Source: Lachnospiraceae bacterium (lineage in GTDB: Bacteria; Bacillota_A; Clostridia; Lachnospirales; Lachnospiraceae). From it: 64,000 bases of DNA. How positions within the stretch are numbered: position 1 is the stretch's first letter; the number at the start of each line of letters is the position of its first letter. A program made the translations under genes and the position numbers. This document shows positions 17,773-27,125 of this stretch, in pieces. The notes under the pieces are model-generated. The model made no database searches, was not told where the DNA came from, and worked only from the letters and a program-made list of their open reading frames with translations. The DNA is taken from positions 17,861 to 81,860 of the forward strand of contig QXWX01000021.1 in assembly GCA_009911175.1 (NCBI GenBank). Reading direction: 5' to 3'.

Positions 17773-17911
17773 GCGCCCAGAAAGGCGCAATGTTTAATGG
17801 GTGGAAATCCCATCTGGTAAGATGCTAACCACATCACCAGTAGCGAACCTTGGGTCTGTATTGGTAACATATCAGGCTAAGCGTAGGAAGCTAGTGTAGC
17901 GTCTCAATCAT
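17773..17911 (+). mobile_element. Group II intron 5' fragment
   Basis: The sequence begins GTGCGCCCAGAAAGGCGC, the classical 5' end of bacterial group II introns (Ll.LtrB begins GTGCGCCCAG), followed by domain I-like stem segments and a GCGTAGGAAGCTA region. Downstream there is neither a reverse-transcriptase ORF nor a domain V/VI sequence, so only part of domain I remains. The right boundary is approximate. Confidence 0.6.
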
Positions 17912-17953
17912 TTTTTGATTTATACCAAATATGCTAAAATATAGATATATTAT

Positions 17954-18118
17954 CTAGTACAACGAATAATAAGTATCTGGCTATATCGCGCAGGATGATT
18001 TTTCAGATACAAGGCAGATTTTCGACGGCGTAGCGGTGGCTACGGCTAGAAAATCTAACGCAGTAGCTGGAAAATCAGACAAGTGATATGGCTAGTTATT
18101 TATTATTCGCTGTACTAG
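17954..18118. repeat. Palindromic MITE-like element, CTAGTACA termini
   Basis: CTAGTACAACGAATAATAAG at the left matches the reverse complement of the right end (TTATTATTCGCTGTACTAG) with few mismatches, and nested inverted repeats (GATTTTC against GAAAATC) continue inward. It would fold into one long hairpin. It lies immediately upstream of the small ORF at 18137. Confidence 0.6.
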
Positions 18119-18136
18119 CATAAAGGAGGCAGATTT

Positions 18137-18492
18137 ATGTCAATTACAAAGTCCTATAATAAACATACTAATACCTACTACGCATATGAAACAACTTATG
18201 AATGGGAGGATACCAAACAAAAGAAAGTGCAGCGCAAGCATTGTATCGGCCAGTTTGATCCGGATACGGGCGAGATCATCCCAAATGGAAAGGTGGGCCG
18301 CCCAGGCCGTGCCACAAAGACCTCTGCCGGGAAGCTACAGGCCACTCCTATGAAAAAAAGGAACAGGAAGCAGACGTGAAAGTCCTGGCATTCAGGCTTT
18401 CTAAAATTGAAGAAACTTTGCTTATGCTTTCAGAGGAAATCCACAGCATGAGGAAAGAGATTGAAACATGGAAGCTGGCTGAATATCGCTGA
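18137..18492 (+). pseudogene. Small coiled-coil protein, frame-disrupted or frameshifted
   Basis: The first frame gives 80 aa (MSITKSYNKHTNTYYAYETT onward, then a basic GKVGRPGRATK stretch) and stops at 18379. The -1 frame then continues with a coiled coil (SYEKKEQEADVKVLAFRLSK and IEETLLMLSEEIHSMRKEIE), ending at 18492. The frames can be joined by a -1 slip in a run of seven A residues at 18353-18359 or by a small indel before it. The family is common beside mobile elements in Lachnospiraceae, but I do not know its function. AAAGGAGG precedes the ATG. It ends before a good terminator. Confidence 0.55.
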
Positions 18493-18577
18493 GATTGGGA
18501 TCAATATCATGACCAGGGAATGTCTTGACTGTAGGATTCCCGGTATAGGGGAAGCATAATTTTTATTTTACAACAGG

Positions 18578-18611
18578 AGCCAGATTTTATAAGTATCTGG
18601 CTCTGTTTTTT
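18578..18611 (+). terminator. Rho-independent terminator
   Basis: AGCCAGAT and ATCTGGCT form an 8-bp stem around a short loop, followed by CTGTTTTTT. It terminates transcription from the small coiled-coil ORF. The rest of the gap to 18834 is A/T-rich with a TATAAT-like box near 18744. Confidence 0.75.
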
Positions 18612-18833
18612 GTATGTAGATGAAGAAAAATTTCCACCTGTACGGTTGGATGCTCTAAAGAGCCTCCAACCTACTTGACCTCCGCATAGCATTCCCCATT
18701 GCCCCGCCTGTGAAAACGCCTTGTAATAGGAAATGTTTTTGTATATAATGAATATGGAAATACTGAAAAAATCCGTCCGCTGCGGATGAATGGATCAGCC
18801 TACCAGAAATCCGACGCCTGAAAGGAGTGCAAA

Positions 18834-19274
18834 ATGCTTTCAATTTTTTATGGAGACATGCCGGAGGCGGTTTACAATCCGGTCTTATATTTTAAAAATA
18901 CGTATACAGATGAATGGATTACAGATGATCTTCCGAGAAACATGATTCGGGATGTGGACCGATCGACAGTCCTGGGCCCACGGATAATTGACAGTCCTGT
19001 TTTGGGTGGTATTTCTCCGCGGGAACTGTCTGGAGGGGTCAAAACGCTGATTGCCATATATAAAGTACCAGAAAAAATCTTCAATGCCTCCGCGTGCGGA
19101 GATAACTGCGCCAAATGGATTCTGAGGATTGGAGAACTGCAGGATGTGACGATCAATCTGCGTCATCTGATGGACTTTGGAGAGGCAAGGTTTACGGCCA
19201 AGGTTTTGAACACAGATCAGATCGTCCACAATATGGACGAATTGCTGCCGATTGCCGGAATGCTTGTACGATAG
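18834..19274 (+). CDS. DUF4869 domain protein
   Basis: A 146-aa protein starting MLSIFYGDMPEAVYNPVLYF behind AAAGGAG. It has the features of the uncharacterised DUF4869 family: an N-terminal YFKNTYTDEW segment, a central GGVKTLIAIYKVPEKIFNAS and a KWILRIGELQDVTINLRHLM stretch. No signal peptide or membrane segment is seen. It is the first gene of a two-gene cassette with the P-loop protein that starts 91 bp downstream; the pairing suggests a joint function that is not known. Confidence 0.65.
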   Translation: MLSIFYGDMPEAVYNPVLYFKNTYTDEWITDDLPRNMIRDVDRSTVLGPRIIDSPVLGGISPRELSGGVKTLIAIYKVPEKIFNASACGDNCAKWILRIGELQDVTINLRHLMDFGEARFTAKVLNTDQIVHNMDELLPIAGMLVR

Positions 19275-19364
19275 GAAGCAGTATGTGCCGGTTGTTTGAG
19301 GGGAAATGACAGAAACTGCGGGGGATCGGTTATCTTAAGTCCGCATCTGATAGGAGAGGTTCTG

Positions 19365-20327
19365 ATGAAAGGTAGTTATGCAATTACGGTTTCCAACGCA
19401 AAACTGCGTTACGATTTTACAATCCGGAGAAATATTACCATTATCAAAGGCAACAGTGCCACCGGGAAAACAACACTTGTCGAGATGATCCGGGAATATT
19501 ATGAATCCGGAGAAGACAGCGGGATTCATCTGAAATGCGAAAAAAGCTGCAGAGTACTTGGAGGAAGAGACTGGAAAGCGCTTCTGAGCCTGATGGACGA
19601 AACGATTGTTTTCATAGATGAGGAGAACGCATTTCTGCCTACAAAAGAATTTGCGGAGGCGGTTCGTGGGTCAGATAATTACTATGTCATTGTGACAAGA
19701 GAGGGGCTTCCCAATCTGCCCTACAGTGTGGAGGAAATCTATGGAATCCGCGAATCCGGAAAATATGCGTCTCTGAAACAGACATATAATGAATTGTTTC
19801 ATATCTATGGGAAAACAGATTATACAAAACCGGTAAAACCGGAGTATGTGATCGTAGAAGATTCAAATTCAGGGTACGAATTTTTTACCGGAGCAGTAGA
19901 GAAGGGCCGCTGCAAGGTGGTCAGCGCAGGCGGAAAATCAAATCTTTTTGTGGAGACAATCAAAAGTTCTGCTGATAATATGCTGATTATTGCGGATGGC
20001 GCTGCTTTTGGTTCAGAGATGGACCGGATGATGAAGCAGATTCAGAGAAAAAAAGGAATGGTTCTTTATCTCCCGGAGTCCTTCGAATGGCTGATCCTGC
20101 AGTCAGGTATCATTTCGGATGGAATGGTGAATGCTGTTTTAGAGAAACCAGAGAATTTTATAAATAGTCAAGAATATTTCAGTTGGGAGAGATTTTTTAC
20201 AGCATTGCTTATCCAAATGACAAAAGACACATATTTGAAATACTCGAAAAAGAAGCTGAACGAAGTATATTTGCAGGAAGAGATTGCTTCAAAAATTATA
20301 CAGCAGATGACAGGGATTGAACTGTGA
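19365..20327 (+). CDS. P-loop NTPase paired with DUF4869
   Basis: About 320 aa from the ATG at 19365 (MKGSYAITVSNAKLRYDF), chosen because TAGGAGAGG precedes it. Walker A is IIKGNSATGKTTLVEMI near residue 30; a Walker B-like strand TIVFIDEENAF is near residue 80. The middle and C-terminus show no recognisable domain. It follows DUF4869 and ends 11 bp before a convergent truncated regulator. A regulatory or defence ATPase is possible, but that is only inference. Confidence 0.6.
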   Translation: MKGSYAITVSNAKLRYDFTIRRNITIIKGNSATGKTTLVEMIREYYESGEDSGIHLKCEKSCRVLGGRDWKALLSLMDETIVFIDEENAFLPTKEFAEAVRGSDNYYVIVTREGLPNLPYSVEEIYGIRESGKYASLKQTYNELFHIYGKTDYTKPVKPEYVIVEDSNSGYEFFTGAVEKGRCKVVSAGGKSNLFVETIKSSADNMLIIADGAAFGSEMDRMMKQIQRKKGMVLYLPESFEWLILQSGIISDGMVNAVLEKPENFINSQEYFSWERFFTALLIQMTKDTYLKYSKKKLNEVYLQEEIASKIIQQMTGIEL

Positions 20328-20338
20328 TACTTTTACCC

Positions 20339-21382
20339 TTATGACAGGTGTAAGCCCATTTTATATACCTTCATATGCAAAAAAGGTGCCAATGGCACCT
20401 TCGCCATACGTGAAGGAAAACCCAGCAGGATCAGGTCTGGGGTGTTAGCAGGAATCCTTATTCTTTCGTGTAAATGCGCAAAAATATAATCTTTACATCT
20501 AAGAATATGAGAATTTGCCGATTCCTGCAAATTCTTTCTATTACTTTTCAGTTCATGCACTAAGGTGGCATACTGCATTTCGGCCTGTTTTCCAAGCTGA
20601 ATAGCCGCATCCGGGTTTGATACTTCTTCGATTTTCTGAATATAACTGTCACTTAAAGAAAAGGCTGTTTCCGGATGCACGTCGCCTTCTATGCCTGCGC
20701 GCACGCTTAAAGCAACCAGGACGATCGCGATATTCTGATAATTTCTCAGCTTATTTTTTGCCAGCGTGCCGGCCTTCCCTATATAATCCTCTTCCCAGCT
20801 CTTTTTTAACAATTCCAGATTTCCATTTCGTATACTCGAAAACTCCCGTACTTCCTGATCATAAGGATTATGTCTGGAAGCAGACTCAATATTGTCAAAT
20901 ATAATATTCGAAAAATTTTGGAATACCTGCCTTGTATCAGATCCTTTTAAAAAATTTAAAGAGAGGGTTTCATCTAAAGACAGCGTTTTCTCATGAAATA
21001 AATTATAGATCAGCAGCAAAATTTTTACCAGATTCTCTGCATCACAGCAATAGAGATTATCCAGCAGCCAGGTATCATTACAGTTTTCGGGGAGAACAAA
21101 TTTACTCCTTGCATTGTCGCTCAATATGACAGGGCCCGCTACAAATATAGATTCTTCCGTAGGAACAGAAGCATACGTTATATGGTCTGAACCAGTAAAT
21201 ATTCTCGGAGCATCTGTATTGTAGGAAGATAGCAGTACCTGATGCAAGCTGTGATTGTCTGAATCTTGTATCGAACCCAGAGTCCCGGTGAGATCTTTTC
21301 TGTCACAGACTTCTTTGACCAGAATCCCGTGGAAATCGTATCTTCGTACAATTGTATGGAGCTGACGTGAAACATATTGCAT
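20339..21382 (-). pseudogene. AraC-family regulator truncated in its DNA-binding domain
   Basis: The 347-aa ORF resembles a clostridial AraC subfamily: a long sensor region, then the conserved KLRNYQNIAIVLVALSVRAG and IEGDVHPETAFSLSDSYIQK segments, then the start of the HTH domain (HILRCKDYIFAHLHERIRI). From there the expected LQEIADxLGxSPxYLS helix-turn-helix pattern is lost; the remaining about 35 residues read ANTPDLILLGFPSRMAK and do not match. A deletion plus frameshift has probably removed both HTH units, so it should not bind DNA in the usual way. Confidence 0.6.
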
Positions 21383-21384
21383 AA

Positions 21385-21531
21385 GAAAGCCTTCTGGAAA
21401 TCACGGTGGATCAGAAACAGTGCCGCTTTAAGCTTCTGAATGGAGAGCCGGTAACGGTGTACGTATACAAAAAAGTGTATGATATTCAGGATGAAAATAA
21501 AGTCGGTTTGGAGAAGGAATCATGGATATAA
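21385..21531 (+). pseudogene. Remnant C-terminus of a GH65 disaccharide phosphorylase
   Basis: The frame ending at TAA 21531 reads ESLLEITVDQKQCRFKLLNG then EPVTVYVYKKVYDI. This is the C-terminal beta-sandwich ending of family 65 maltose/kojibiose/trehalose phosphorylases. No upstream part remains: the frame opens at a stop only a few codons earlier, beside the truncated AraC gene. Its end overlaps the pgmB start by 10 bp, the usual GH65-pgmB coupling. Confidence 0.65.
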
Positions 21532-22079
21532 AACAATACCAGGGAGCCATTTTTGACCTGGACGGAGTGTTAGTAGATACGGCTAAATATCATTATCTGG
21601 CGTGGAAACAGCTGGCAGATGAACTGGGATTTGACTTTACGAGACAGCAGAATGAGGCGTTAAAGGGGGTATCCCGAATGCGTTCTCTGGAGCTTCTGCT
21701 GGGATTCGGAGGGATGATGGGCCGCTTTTCAGAAGAAGAGATGCATGATATGGCAGAGAAAAAGAACAGGATTTATGTGGAGTATGTGAAAAAGCTGAGA
21801 CAGGAGGAATTGTTGCCGGGGGTAAAGGAACTGCTGGAAAGGATGAAGGATTCAGGCATAAAAATAGCTCTCGGATCAGCCAGCAAAAATGCGGAAATGA
21901 TTCTGGAAGGTTTAGGGATTACAAAGTACTTTGATGCCATCGTAGACGGGACAATGGTTACAAAGGCAAAACCAGATCCGGAGGTGTTTCTCTTGGGGGC
22001 AAAGCTTTTGGGAGTTTCAGCAGAGGAATGTGTAGTTTTTTTGTTGAAATTTGAGAGGTATTCCTCGTTGCTTTTTTAG
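21522..22079 (+). pseudogene. pgmB: Beta-phosphoglucomutase, C-terminally truncated
   Basis: A HAD-superfamily protein with the nucleophile motif GAIFDLDGVLVDTAKYH, cap-domain Arg/Lys residues (LKGVSRMRSLELLLGFGG), motif II LGSASKNA and the Lys of AKPDPEVF. pgmB converts beta-glucose 1-phosphate, made by GH65 phosphorylases, to glucose 6-phosphate. The frame runs normally to SAEECVVF and is then replaced by LLKFERYSSLLF and a stop. The HAD motif IV acidic pair (normally EDAxxG) is lost, so it is probably inactive. Insertion of the adjoining IS element explains the break. Confidence 0.8.
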
Positions 22080-22141
22080 ATGGACGCACTTTCCCAGGCC
22101 CTGTCACCAGACAGGGCCTGAGTCTTTTGAACGGTCTCTTT

Positions 22142-22525
22142 TTATGCGCTTTTCTTTAAAGGAAACAGGTGATTCCCGGTTCTGTCTCCCTGAATCTTAT
22201 GGCGCAGCTTATTGATGTTATGTGCAAATGCCAAAAGTATCGCTTCTGCTTTCACATTCTGGCTCCCACGGCACAAAAATCTCCGGAATCCACTGTTCTG
22301 TTTTAGTTCCCCGAAGGATCCTTCCACCTGGATACTTTGATTCATCCGGAGTTTTATCCCTTCTTCGCTTTCGATCCGGTCCAGATCTGCTTCACGGTAT
22401 TCGAGCAACTTTTATCCTCATAAAAGTCGCGTCGTGGTCCGTTTTGGAATAACTGTTGCGTGTTCCGCAGATATGCAGCTTTTTCGTATTTTCATACCGG
22501 TTGAATTTCCGCCGAAAGAATGATA
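22142..22525 (-). mobile_element. IS1182-type transposase remnant
   Basis: Two pieces of a DDE transposase are read on the minus strand. The upstream part (about 22525-22425) gives RYENTKKLHICGTRNSYSKT then DHDATFMRIK. The downstream part gives QSIQVEGSFGELKQNSGFRR and FLAFAHNIN-like ending (ILLAFAHNINKLRHKIQ). These are the middle and C-terminal hallmarks of IS1182/IS5-type transposases, joined by a frame change after deletion of the intervening catalytic region. The fragment lies in the interrupted pgmB gene. Confidence 0.7.
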
Positions 22526-22555
22526 AGATACAAGAAAAGACCGGGAGGTGCAGCT

Positions 22556-24238
22556 ATGCCAAGAACAGTCGGAATCGGGCACCAGAATTTTGAAAAATTG
22601 ATTACAAATGATTACTTCTACATCGATAAAACATCGTTTATCAAAGAATGGTGGGAAAACGGTGATGAAGTTACCCTGATCACCCGCCCCAGGCGTTTCG
22701 GAAAGACACTGAATCTGGATACGATAGAACATTTCTTCTCAATCAGCCATTCTGGAAGAAGCGATTTATTCCAAAATCTGTCGATCTGGCAGGAAGAAAA
22801 ATACAGAGAGCTGCAGGGAACTTATCCAGTCATTTTCCTGAGTTTTGCTGATGTGAAAGAAACTTCTTTCTCAGGCACAAGGAAAACCATCTGTCAGATC
22901 ATAGAAAATCTGTATAATAAATATGACTTTCTTTTGGAAAGCGGCTATTTGAATGAAAATGAAAAAAAACGATACAAAACAATCTCTATTGATATGGAGA
23001 ACAATCTGGCGGCCAGGTCGCTGAAGGATCTAATGGATTACCTGATGCGCTATTACGGAAAAAAAGTGATCATTCTGCTGGACGAATACGATACCCCGAT
23101 GCAGGAGGCTTATGTGTATGGCTACTGGGATGAACTGGTTTCCTTTATCCGTAACCTGTTTAATTCCACATTTAAAACGAATCCGTTCCTTGCCAAAGCG
23201 ATGATGACCGGGATCACAAGAGTCAGCAAGGAATCTATTTTCTCAGATCTGAATAATCTGACAGCTGTTACAACCACCTCTGATCTATATGCGGACAGCT
23301 TTGGATTTACCCAGGAGGAGGTCTGGAACGCTCTGGAGGAATATGGTCTGTCAGATCAAAAGGACGGTGTCAGGAGATGGTATGATGGATTTACATTTGG
23401 GAATAAGACCGATATCTACAATCCCTGGTCTATTATCAATTACCTGAAATTTGCAAAGTTTGCCCCTTATTGGGCCAACACCAGCAGTAACAGCCTGGTG
23501 GGAAAGCTGATCCGTGAAGGAAGCGCGGATACAAAGATGGTGATGGAGGATCTCCTTTCCGGCAAAGTGCTTCGTACAGAGATTGACGAGCAGATCATAT
23601 TCAGCCAGTTAGGGCGCAAAGAAAGCGCAATCTGGAGTCTGCTGCTTGCAAGCGGCTATCTGCGCGTGAAGCAATGGGAGATGGATAAAAGGGAACGGAT
23701 GATCTATGACCTTGTGTTAACCAACCGCGAAGTGTCACTGATGTTTGAGTTGATGGTAGAGGATTGGTTCTCGGATTTTACCCCCGCGTATAACAACTTT
23801 ATCAAGGCGCTTTTATTGGATGATAAAAAGGCAATGAATGTATATATGAACCGGGTTGCCTTCGCCACATTCAGCTACTTTGATACCGGAAAGCATCCGT
23901 CCGATGCAACGGAACCGGAACGTTTCTACCACGGTTTTGTCCTCGGCCTGATGGTGGATCTGGGAGACCGATATACCATTACCTCCAACCGGGAAAGCGG
24001 CTTCGGAAGGTACGATGTGATGCTGGAGCCCCTTTCAGACACGGACGACGCCATTATCCTGGAATTTAAGGTCCACGATCCGGACGAGGAAGCTGCGCTT
24101 GCAGATACGGTGCAGGCAGCGCTGGACCAGATCGACCGCATGAAATATTCGGCTGCGCTGGAGGCAAAGGGCATTCCGCGGGAGCGGATCCAGAAGTATG
24201 GATTTGCGTTCAAAGGGAAGACAGTTCTGATCGGATGA
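22556..24238 (+). CDS. AAA-ATPase/PD-(D/E)XK nuclease-like protein (AAA_9/DUF1703 type)
   Basis: 560 aa from [16 protein letters not shown]; the start at 22556 follows GGGAGGTG, better than an ATG 12 codons earlier. It has the family opening [16 protein letters not shown], Walker A-like RPRRFGKT, Walker [11 protein letters not shown] and a C-terminal GRYDVML...[11 protein letters not shown] nuclease core (D...ExK). It is intact and related to the gene at 382-1956. A 65-bp piece of it (23810-23874) is found again at 27061-27125. Confidence 0.85.
   Translation: MPRTVGIGHQNFEKLITNDYFYIDKTSFIKEWWENGDEVTLITRPRRFGKTLNLDTIEHFFSISHSGRSDLFQNLSIWQEEKYRELQGTYPVIFLSFADVKETSFSGTRKTICQIIENLYNKYDFLLESGYLNENEKKRYKTISIDMENNLAARSLKDLMDYLMRYYGKKVIILLDEYDTPMQEAYVYGYWDELVSFIRNLFNSTFKTNPFLAKAMMTGITRVSKESIFSDLNNLTAVTTTSDLYADSFGFTQEEVWNALEEYGLSDQKDGVRRWYDGFTFGNKTDIYNPWSIINYLKFAKFAPYWANTSSNSLVGKLIREGSADTKMVMEDLLSGKVLRTEIDEQIIFSQLGRKESAIWSLLLASGYLRVKQWEMDKRERMIYDLVLTNREVSLMFELMVEDWFSDFTPAYNNFIKALLLDDKKAMNVYMNRVAFATFSYFDTGKHPSDATEPERFYHGFVLGLMVDLGDRYTITSNRESGFGRYDVMLEPLSDTDDAIILEFKVHDPDEEAALADTVQAALDQIDRMKYSAALEAKGIPRERIQKYGFAFKGKTVLIG
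23810..23874 (+). repeat. 65-bp direct repeat, copy inside ATPase gene
   Basis: CTTTTATTGGATGATAAAAA onward, ending at CCACATTCAG, is identical with 27061-27125 except for one base (A here, G there). This copy is in its normal coding place in the AAA-ATPase gene. Confidence 0.9.
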
Positions 24239-24259
24239 GATACAGGTTTCAAGACAGAG

Positions 24260-24294
24260 CGGGAATTGAGGCGGCAAAGACCTTAATTCCCGCG
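24260..24294. terminator. Possible hairpin between convergent genes
   Basis: GCGGGAATT and AATTCCCGC form a 9-bp stem around a 17-base loop in the 111-bp gap between the convergent ATPase and radical SAM genes. No clear T-run follows, so terminator activity is uncertain. Confidence 0.35.
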
Positions 24295-24349
24295 GCAATT
24301 AGTGACAGTAACGTTTTGTCGCTTTTAAAAAAATTGAAATGGTATATTA

Positions 24350-25462
24350 TCATTTCATCTTCTTTGCGATTTCATATATCTTATCCCCGCACCGCTCAAA
24401 GAACATCCGATATCCCGAACAAAAATAATTTTCATAAAATCCACCGGAAGCATTCCAATCCCGGCTTCTCTGGCATCCTCCGCGGCAGAGCCGGAAGTGG
24501 GGACAGCCTTTGCAGTCCTGGCCCAGCTGCCGCGACCGCTCGATAAATCCCAGCTCTTTCCGTCTGGCATCAATCTGATCCAGCCGGTCCTCGTTAAAAT
24601 TCCCCAGCCTGTATTCATCCAGCATATAAAAATCACAGGGATAGACGCTTCCGTCCGCCTCCACCACATTCTGGATTCCGCAGACTCCGCGCTGGTCGCA
24701 GGCTTCCGCCATATAGCCTGCCGCAAGCCCGACATAATTTTCAAACTGCCGGATGTAAGGCTGACTGCCTGTCTGCAGATCCCGGGACCAGAGCTCAAAC
24801 AGATCGATCAAAAATCTCCCGTAAAGCTCTGGGGTGAGAGAATAGGGCGTGGTTCCGTGCCCTTCCCCCAATGGATCCAGGCAGGCGATATACTGCTGAA
24901 AATTCCAGCCTCTTTTTTTGTAGGCGCGGTAAACATCGGATATATTTTGGACGATTTGCGGGGTAACAACAGTCAGAATATTATATTCCACGTCATGATC
25001 GTCCATCAGCCGGGCGGCATGCTCCACCAGATCAAATGTACCGCCGCCGGTTCTGGTATGGCGCATGGAATCGTGGATCTCCTTCGTGCCGTCTACAGAA
25101 AGCCCGACGAGAAAATGATGCTCCTTAAAAAATCGGCACCATTCTTCATCGATCGCGAATCCATTCGTCTGAAAAGCGTTGTGCACCTGGACATGGTTTT
25201 TATTATACTGCTTCTGAAAGGCCACCGCTTTTTCAAAAAAATCCAGTCCGCGCAGGGAAGGCTCTCCGCCCTGGAAGGCATAGCTGATCATGCCCTCCGC
25301 GCGCAGGATCGTCCGGCGGATGACATTTTTTAACGTCTGTTCACTCATAAAACCAAATGATTTTTGTGAACGTTTTTCCGCCTCATCACAGTAAAAACAG
25401 TAATCGCATGACATGTTGCACATGCTGGATGAAGGTTTCATTAAAACACTGACTGCAGGCAT
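24350..25462 (-). CDS. Anaerobic sulfatase-maturase-like radical SAM enzyme
   Basis: A 370-aa radical SAM protein. The cluster motif CNMSCDYC (CxxxCxxC) is near residue 15, followed by a YAFQGGEPSLRG glycine-rich SAM site and SVDGTKEIHD. The C-terminal SPASM region has Cys in CGIQNVVEADGSVYPCDFYM and CKGCPHFRLCRGGC. This matches anSME, which oxidises an active-site Cys/Ser of sulfatases to formylglycine. No sulfatase is in the window. Upstream on the same strand, 65 bp away, is a truncated TauE-like gene. Confidence 0.85.
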   Translation of the reverse strand: MPAVSVLMKPSSSMCNMSCDYCFYCDEAEKRSQKSFGFMSEQTLKNVIRRTILRAEGMISYAFQGGEPSLRGLDFFEKAVAFQKQYNKNHVQVHNAFQTNGFAIDEEWCRFFKEHHFLVGLSVDGTKEIHDSMRHTRTGGGTFDLVEHAARLMDDHDVEYNILTVVTPQIVQNISDVYRAYKKRGWNFQQYIACLDPLGEGHGTTPYSLTPELYGRFLIDLFELWSRDLQTGSQPYIRQFENYVGLAAGYMAEACDQRGVCGIQNVVEADGSVYPCDFYMLDEYRLGNFNEDRLDQIDARRKELGFIERSRQLGQDCKGCPHFRLCRGGCQRSRDWNASGGFYENYFCSGYRMFFERCGDKIYEIAKKMK

Positions 25463-25527
25463 GGAAAAATCCTCCTTTGTAAGATGTTCTATTTTATGAG
25501 GGTGCTGGCAGTGGTTCCAGCAGGTTA

Positions 25528-26124
25528 TTAACCAGTATAGTTACAAACATTATAAATACAGATTAGCATAATTACAACCATCAGTCCGATAAAAAGCCTG
25601 TCTACATGTTTCGCGGGGAGCTTTTTATTCACGGAGCGTCCCAGCATCCCTCCGCCGATCCCGCACAGGACCATAAAAACCAGCATAAGGACGGGAAAAG
25701 ACGGTATGCTTTTCGTGACGGCCGAGGCGATCAGGCTTGCGGCCTGGGAGAAAAAGATGATATACAGGGAATTTTCCGCAGCCGTTTTGGTGTCCATGGA
25801 AAAGAAATAGAACAGCACCACCAGATTGATCGGACCTCCGCCGATTCCCAGAAAAGCGGACATAGTTCCGAGGGCTGCTCCGACCAGAATGCAGGAAGCC
25901 GCATTTGAGATCCGGAGCGTACGGATCCGTTCTTTATAAATCGTGTAAAGCAGAGTGCCGGCTGTAACCAGCAGCAGGATAGATGCCTGCACAGCGCCCG
26001 CCTGATCCTTATTTGCAAATAAAGAAGAAACCAGGAAAAATAGATGCTTTCCCAAAAGACCGCCCAGCGCCGCGCCAAGGGCGAAAGGAAATCCCGTCCG
26101 GACAAGTGCGGCAACTGATAGGTA
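25528..26124 (-). pseudogene. TauE/SafE-type anion exporter lacking its N-terminus
   Basis: The open frame begins after a stop at about 26125 and reads LSVAALVRTGFPFALGAALG, then several helices, including the second-half signature GALGTMSAFLGIGGGPINLV (here AALGTMSAFLGIGGGPINLV). The end is complete. TauE/SafE proteins have two such halves (about 250 aa); the first GxGGG half, some 60-80 residues, is missing and no ATG with a ribosome site is near. Probably a pseudogene, perhaps once paired with the maturase in sulfur handling. Confidence 0.65.
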
Positions 26125-26141
26125 CTATTATAAGGAGAAAA

Positions 26142-26340
26142 TGATTTTTCTGTCTATGCCGTGTGGCAGAGTATAGGACAAAAATTCACCATCATTGAAA
26201 GTGCCGGCGTATTGTTATGTGCCACACTTGACAAGGACGTAAAAAAACTGTAAAAATATAAAAAAGTTTGGCGAATATTAGAACTATTTAGAACAGAAGC
26301 GCGCCAGATAAGTCTGTGCTCTTCCGTTTCAAATCGTTGC
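26142..26340. other. Gap with an ORF remnant and a degenerate repeat copy
   Basis: A frame at 26142-26254 reads GENDFSVYAVWQSIGQKFTI and continues to a stop after LDKDVKKL; it looks like the end of an unidentified gene. Further right, GCGCCAGATAAGTCTG at about 26301 is a degenerate copy of the left module of the dispersed repeat at 226 and 29018. Confidence 0.35.
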
Positions 26341-26365
26341 GAAAAACTCTTTGACGGAGGTAATT

Positions 26366-27088
26366 ATGGAAGAAAAGGAATATTCGAATCTGTATAAAAT
26401 CGTAAATATTGTGCGGCGCCAAAAAGATCGGGCAGATCTGGAAGCGGTGCGCTGCCTTCTAAACGACAGGATGCGCCTTCGAACCGTGGCTAAGGAAGAA
26501 CCGATATTCTACATAGAAGACGGAAAAGACTTGGTGTATTTGGTGCTTCGTGGAAGCTATATCAATTACCGGGTCTCCCTGAATGGAAAGGTAAACATAT
26601 TGGGACGTGAAAAAGCCCCAGTATGGAGTGGCATAGACCGGGCGGCCAATGCGTCTAATATTAATTTTACAGAAAACAAGACAATGGAAGAATGTATTGT
26701 CCTCGAAATCGATGCAAAATATTTTTTGGAGGCTGTGGAGCATGATGGCCGATTCGGATTATATATAATCAAACATATTCTGAACAAGATGACAGATATC
26801 TCGGGAAAATCCGACCGTCTGATCTTCCATGACACAAGTGAGCATTTTGCCTACTTTATTTTGAAATACTGGAAAGATCATCATGATGCCGCCGGAAACA
26901 GCAGGATTGAGATGAAAAACGCGGATCTGGCCGATGAAGTCGGAATCAGCCAGAGGTCTCTGTATCGGATACAAAACGCGTGGAAGAATGAAGGGCTGAT
27001 TTCTGTGAAAAATGGGAATATTGTAGTGACTGCCGGGCAGATTCGAAGACTTCAGGAGATCTTTTATTGGATGATAAAAAGGCGATGA
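26366..27088 (+). CDS. CRP/FNR-family transcriptional regulator
   Basis: About 240 aa from the ATG at 26366, preceded by ACGGAGGTAATT. Residues about 25-135 form a cNMP-binding-like barrel, and a C-terminal winged HTH contains LADEVGISQRSLYRIQNAWK with a GLISVKNGNIVV wing. No Cys cluster for an Fe-S centre is seen, so the signal is unknown. The last eight residues (YWMIKRR region) come from a copied fragment of the AAA-ATPase gene, read in another frame; the natural C-terminus was lost or replaced, but the HTH is complete. Confidence 0.8.
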   Translation: MEEKEYSNLYKIVNIVRRQKDRADLEAVRCLLNDRMRLRTVAKEEPIFYIEDGKDLVYLVLRGSYINYRVSLNGKVNILGREKAPVWSGIDRAANASNINFTENKTMEECIVLEIDAKYFLEAVEHDGRFGLYIIKHILNKMTDISGKSDRLIFHDTSEHFAYFILKYWKDHHDAAGNSRIEMKNADLADEVGISQRSLYRIQNAWKNEGLISVKNGNIVVTAGQIRRLQEIFYWMIKRR

Positions 27089-27125
27089 ATGTATATATGA
27101 ACCGGGTTGCCTTCGCCACATTCAG
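27061..27125 (+). repeat. 65-bp direct repeat, displaced copy
   Basis: One mismatch in 65 bp against 23810-23874. Here it fuses to the 3' end of the CRP-like gene and supplies its stop codon. The following 250 bp (27126-27375) hold no recognisable gene beyond short open stretches. Confidence 0.9.

Noticed and set aside
24302..24345. Terminator after the radical SAM gene
   Set aside because: A weak TGACA/TTGTC pairing exists near 24310, but the stem is too short and the T-run lies on the wrong side for the minus-strand gene.
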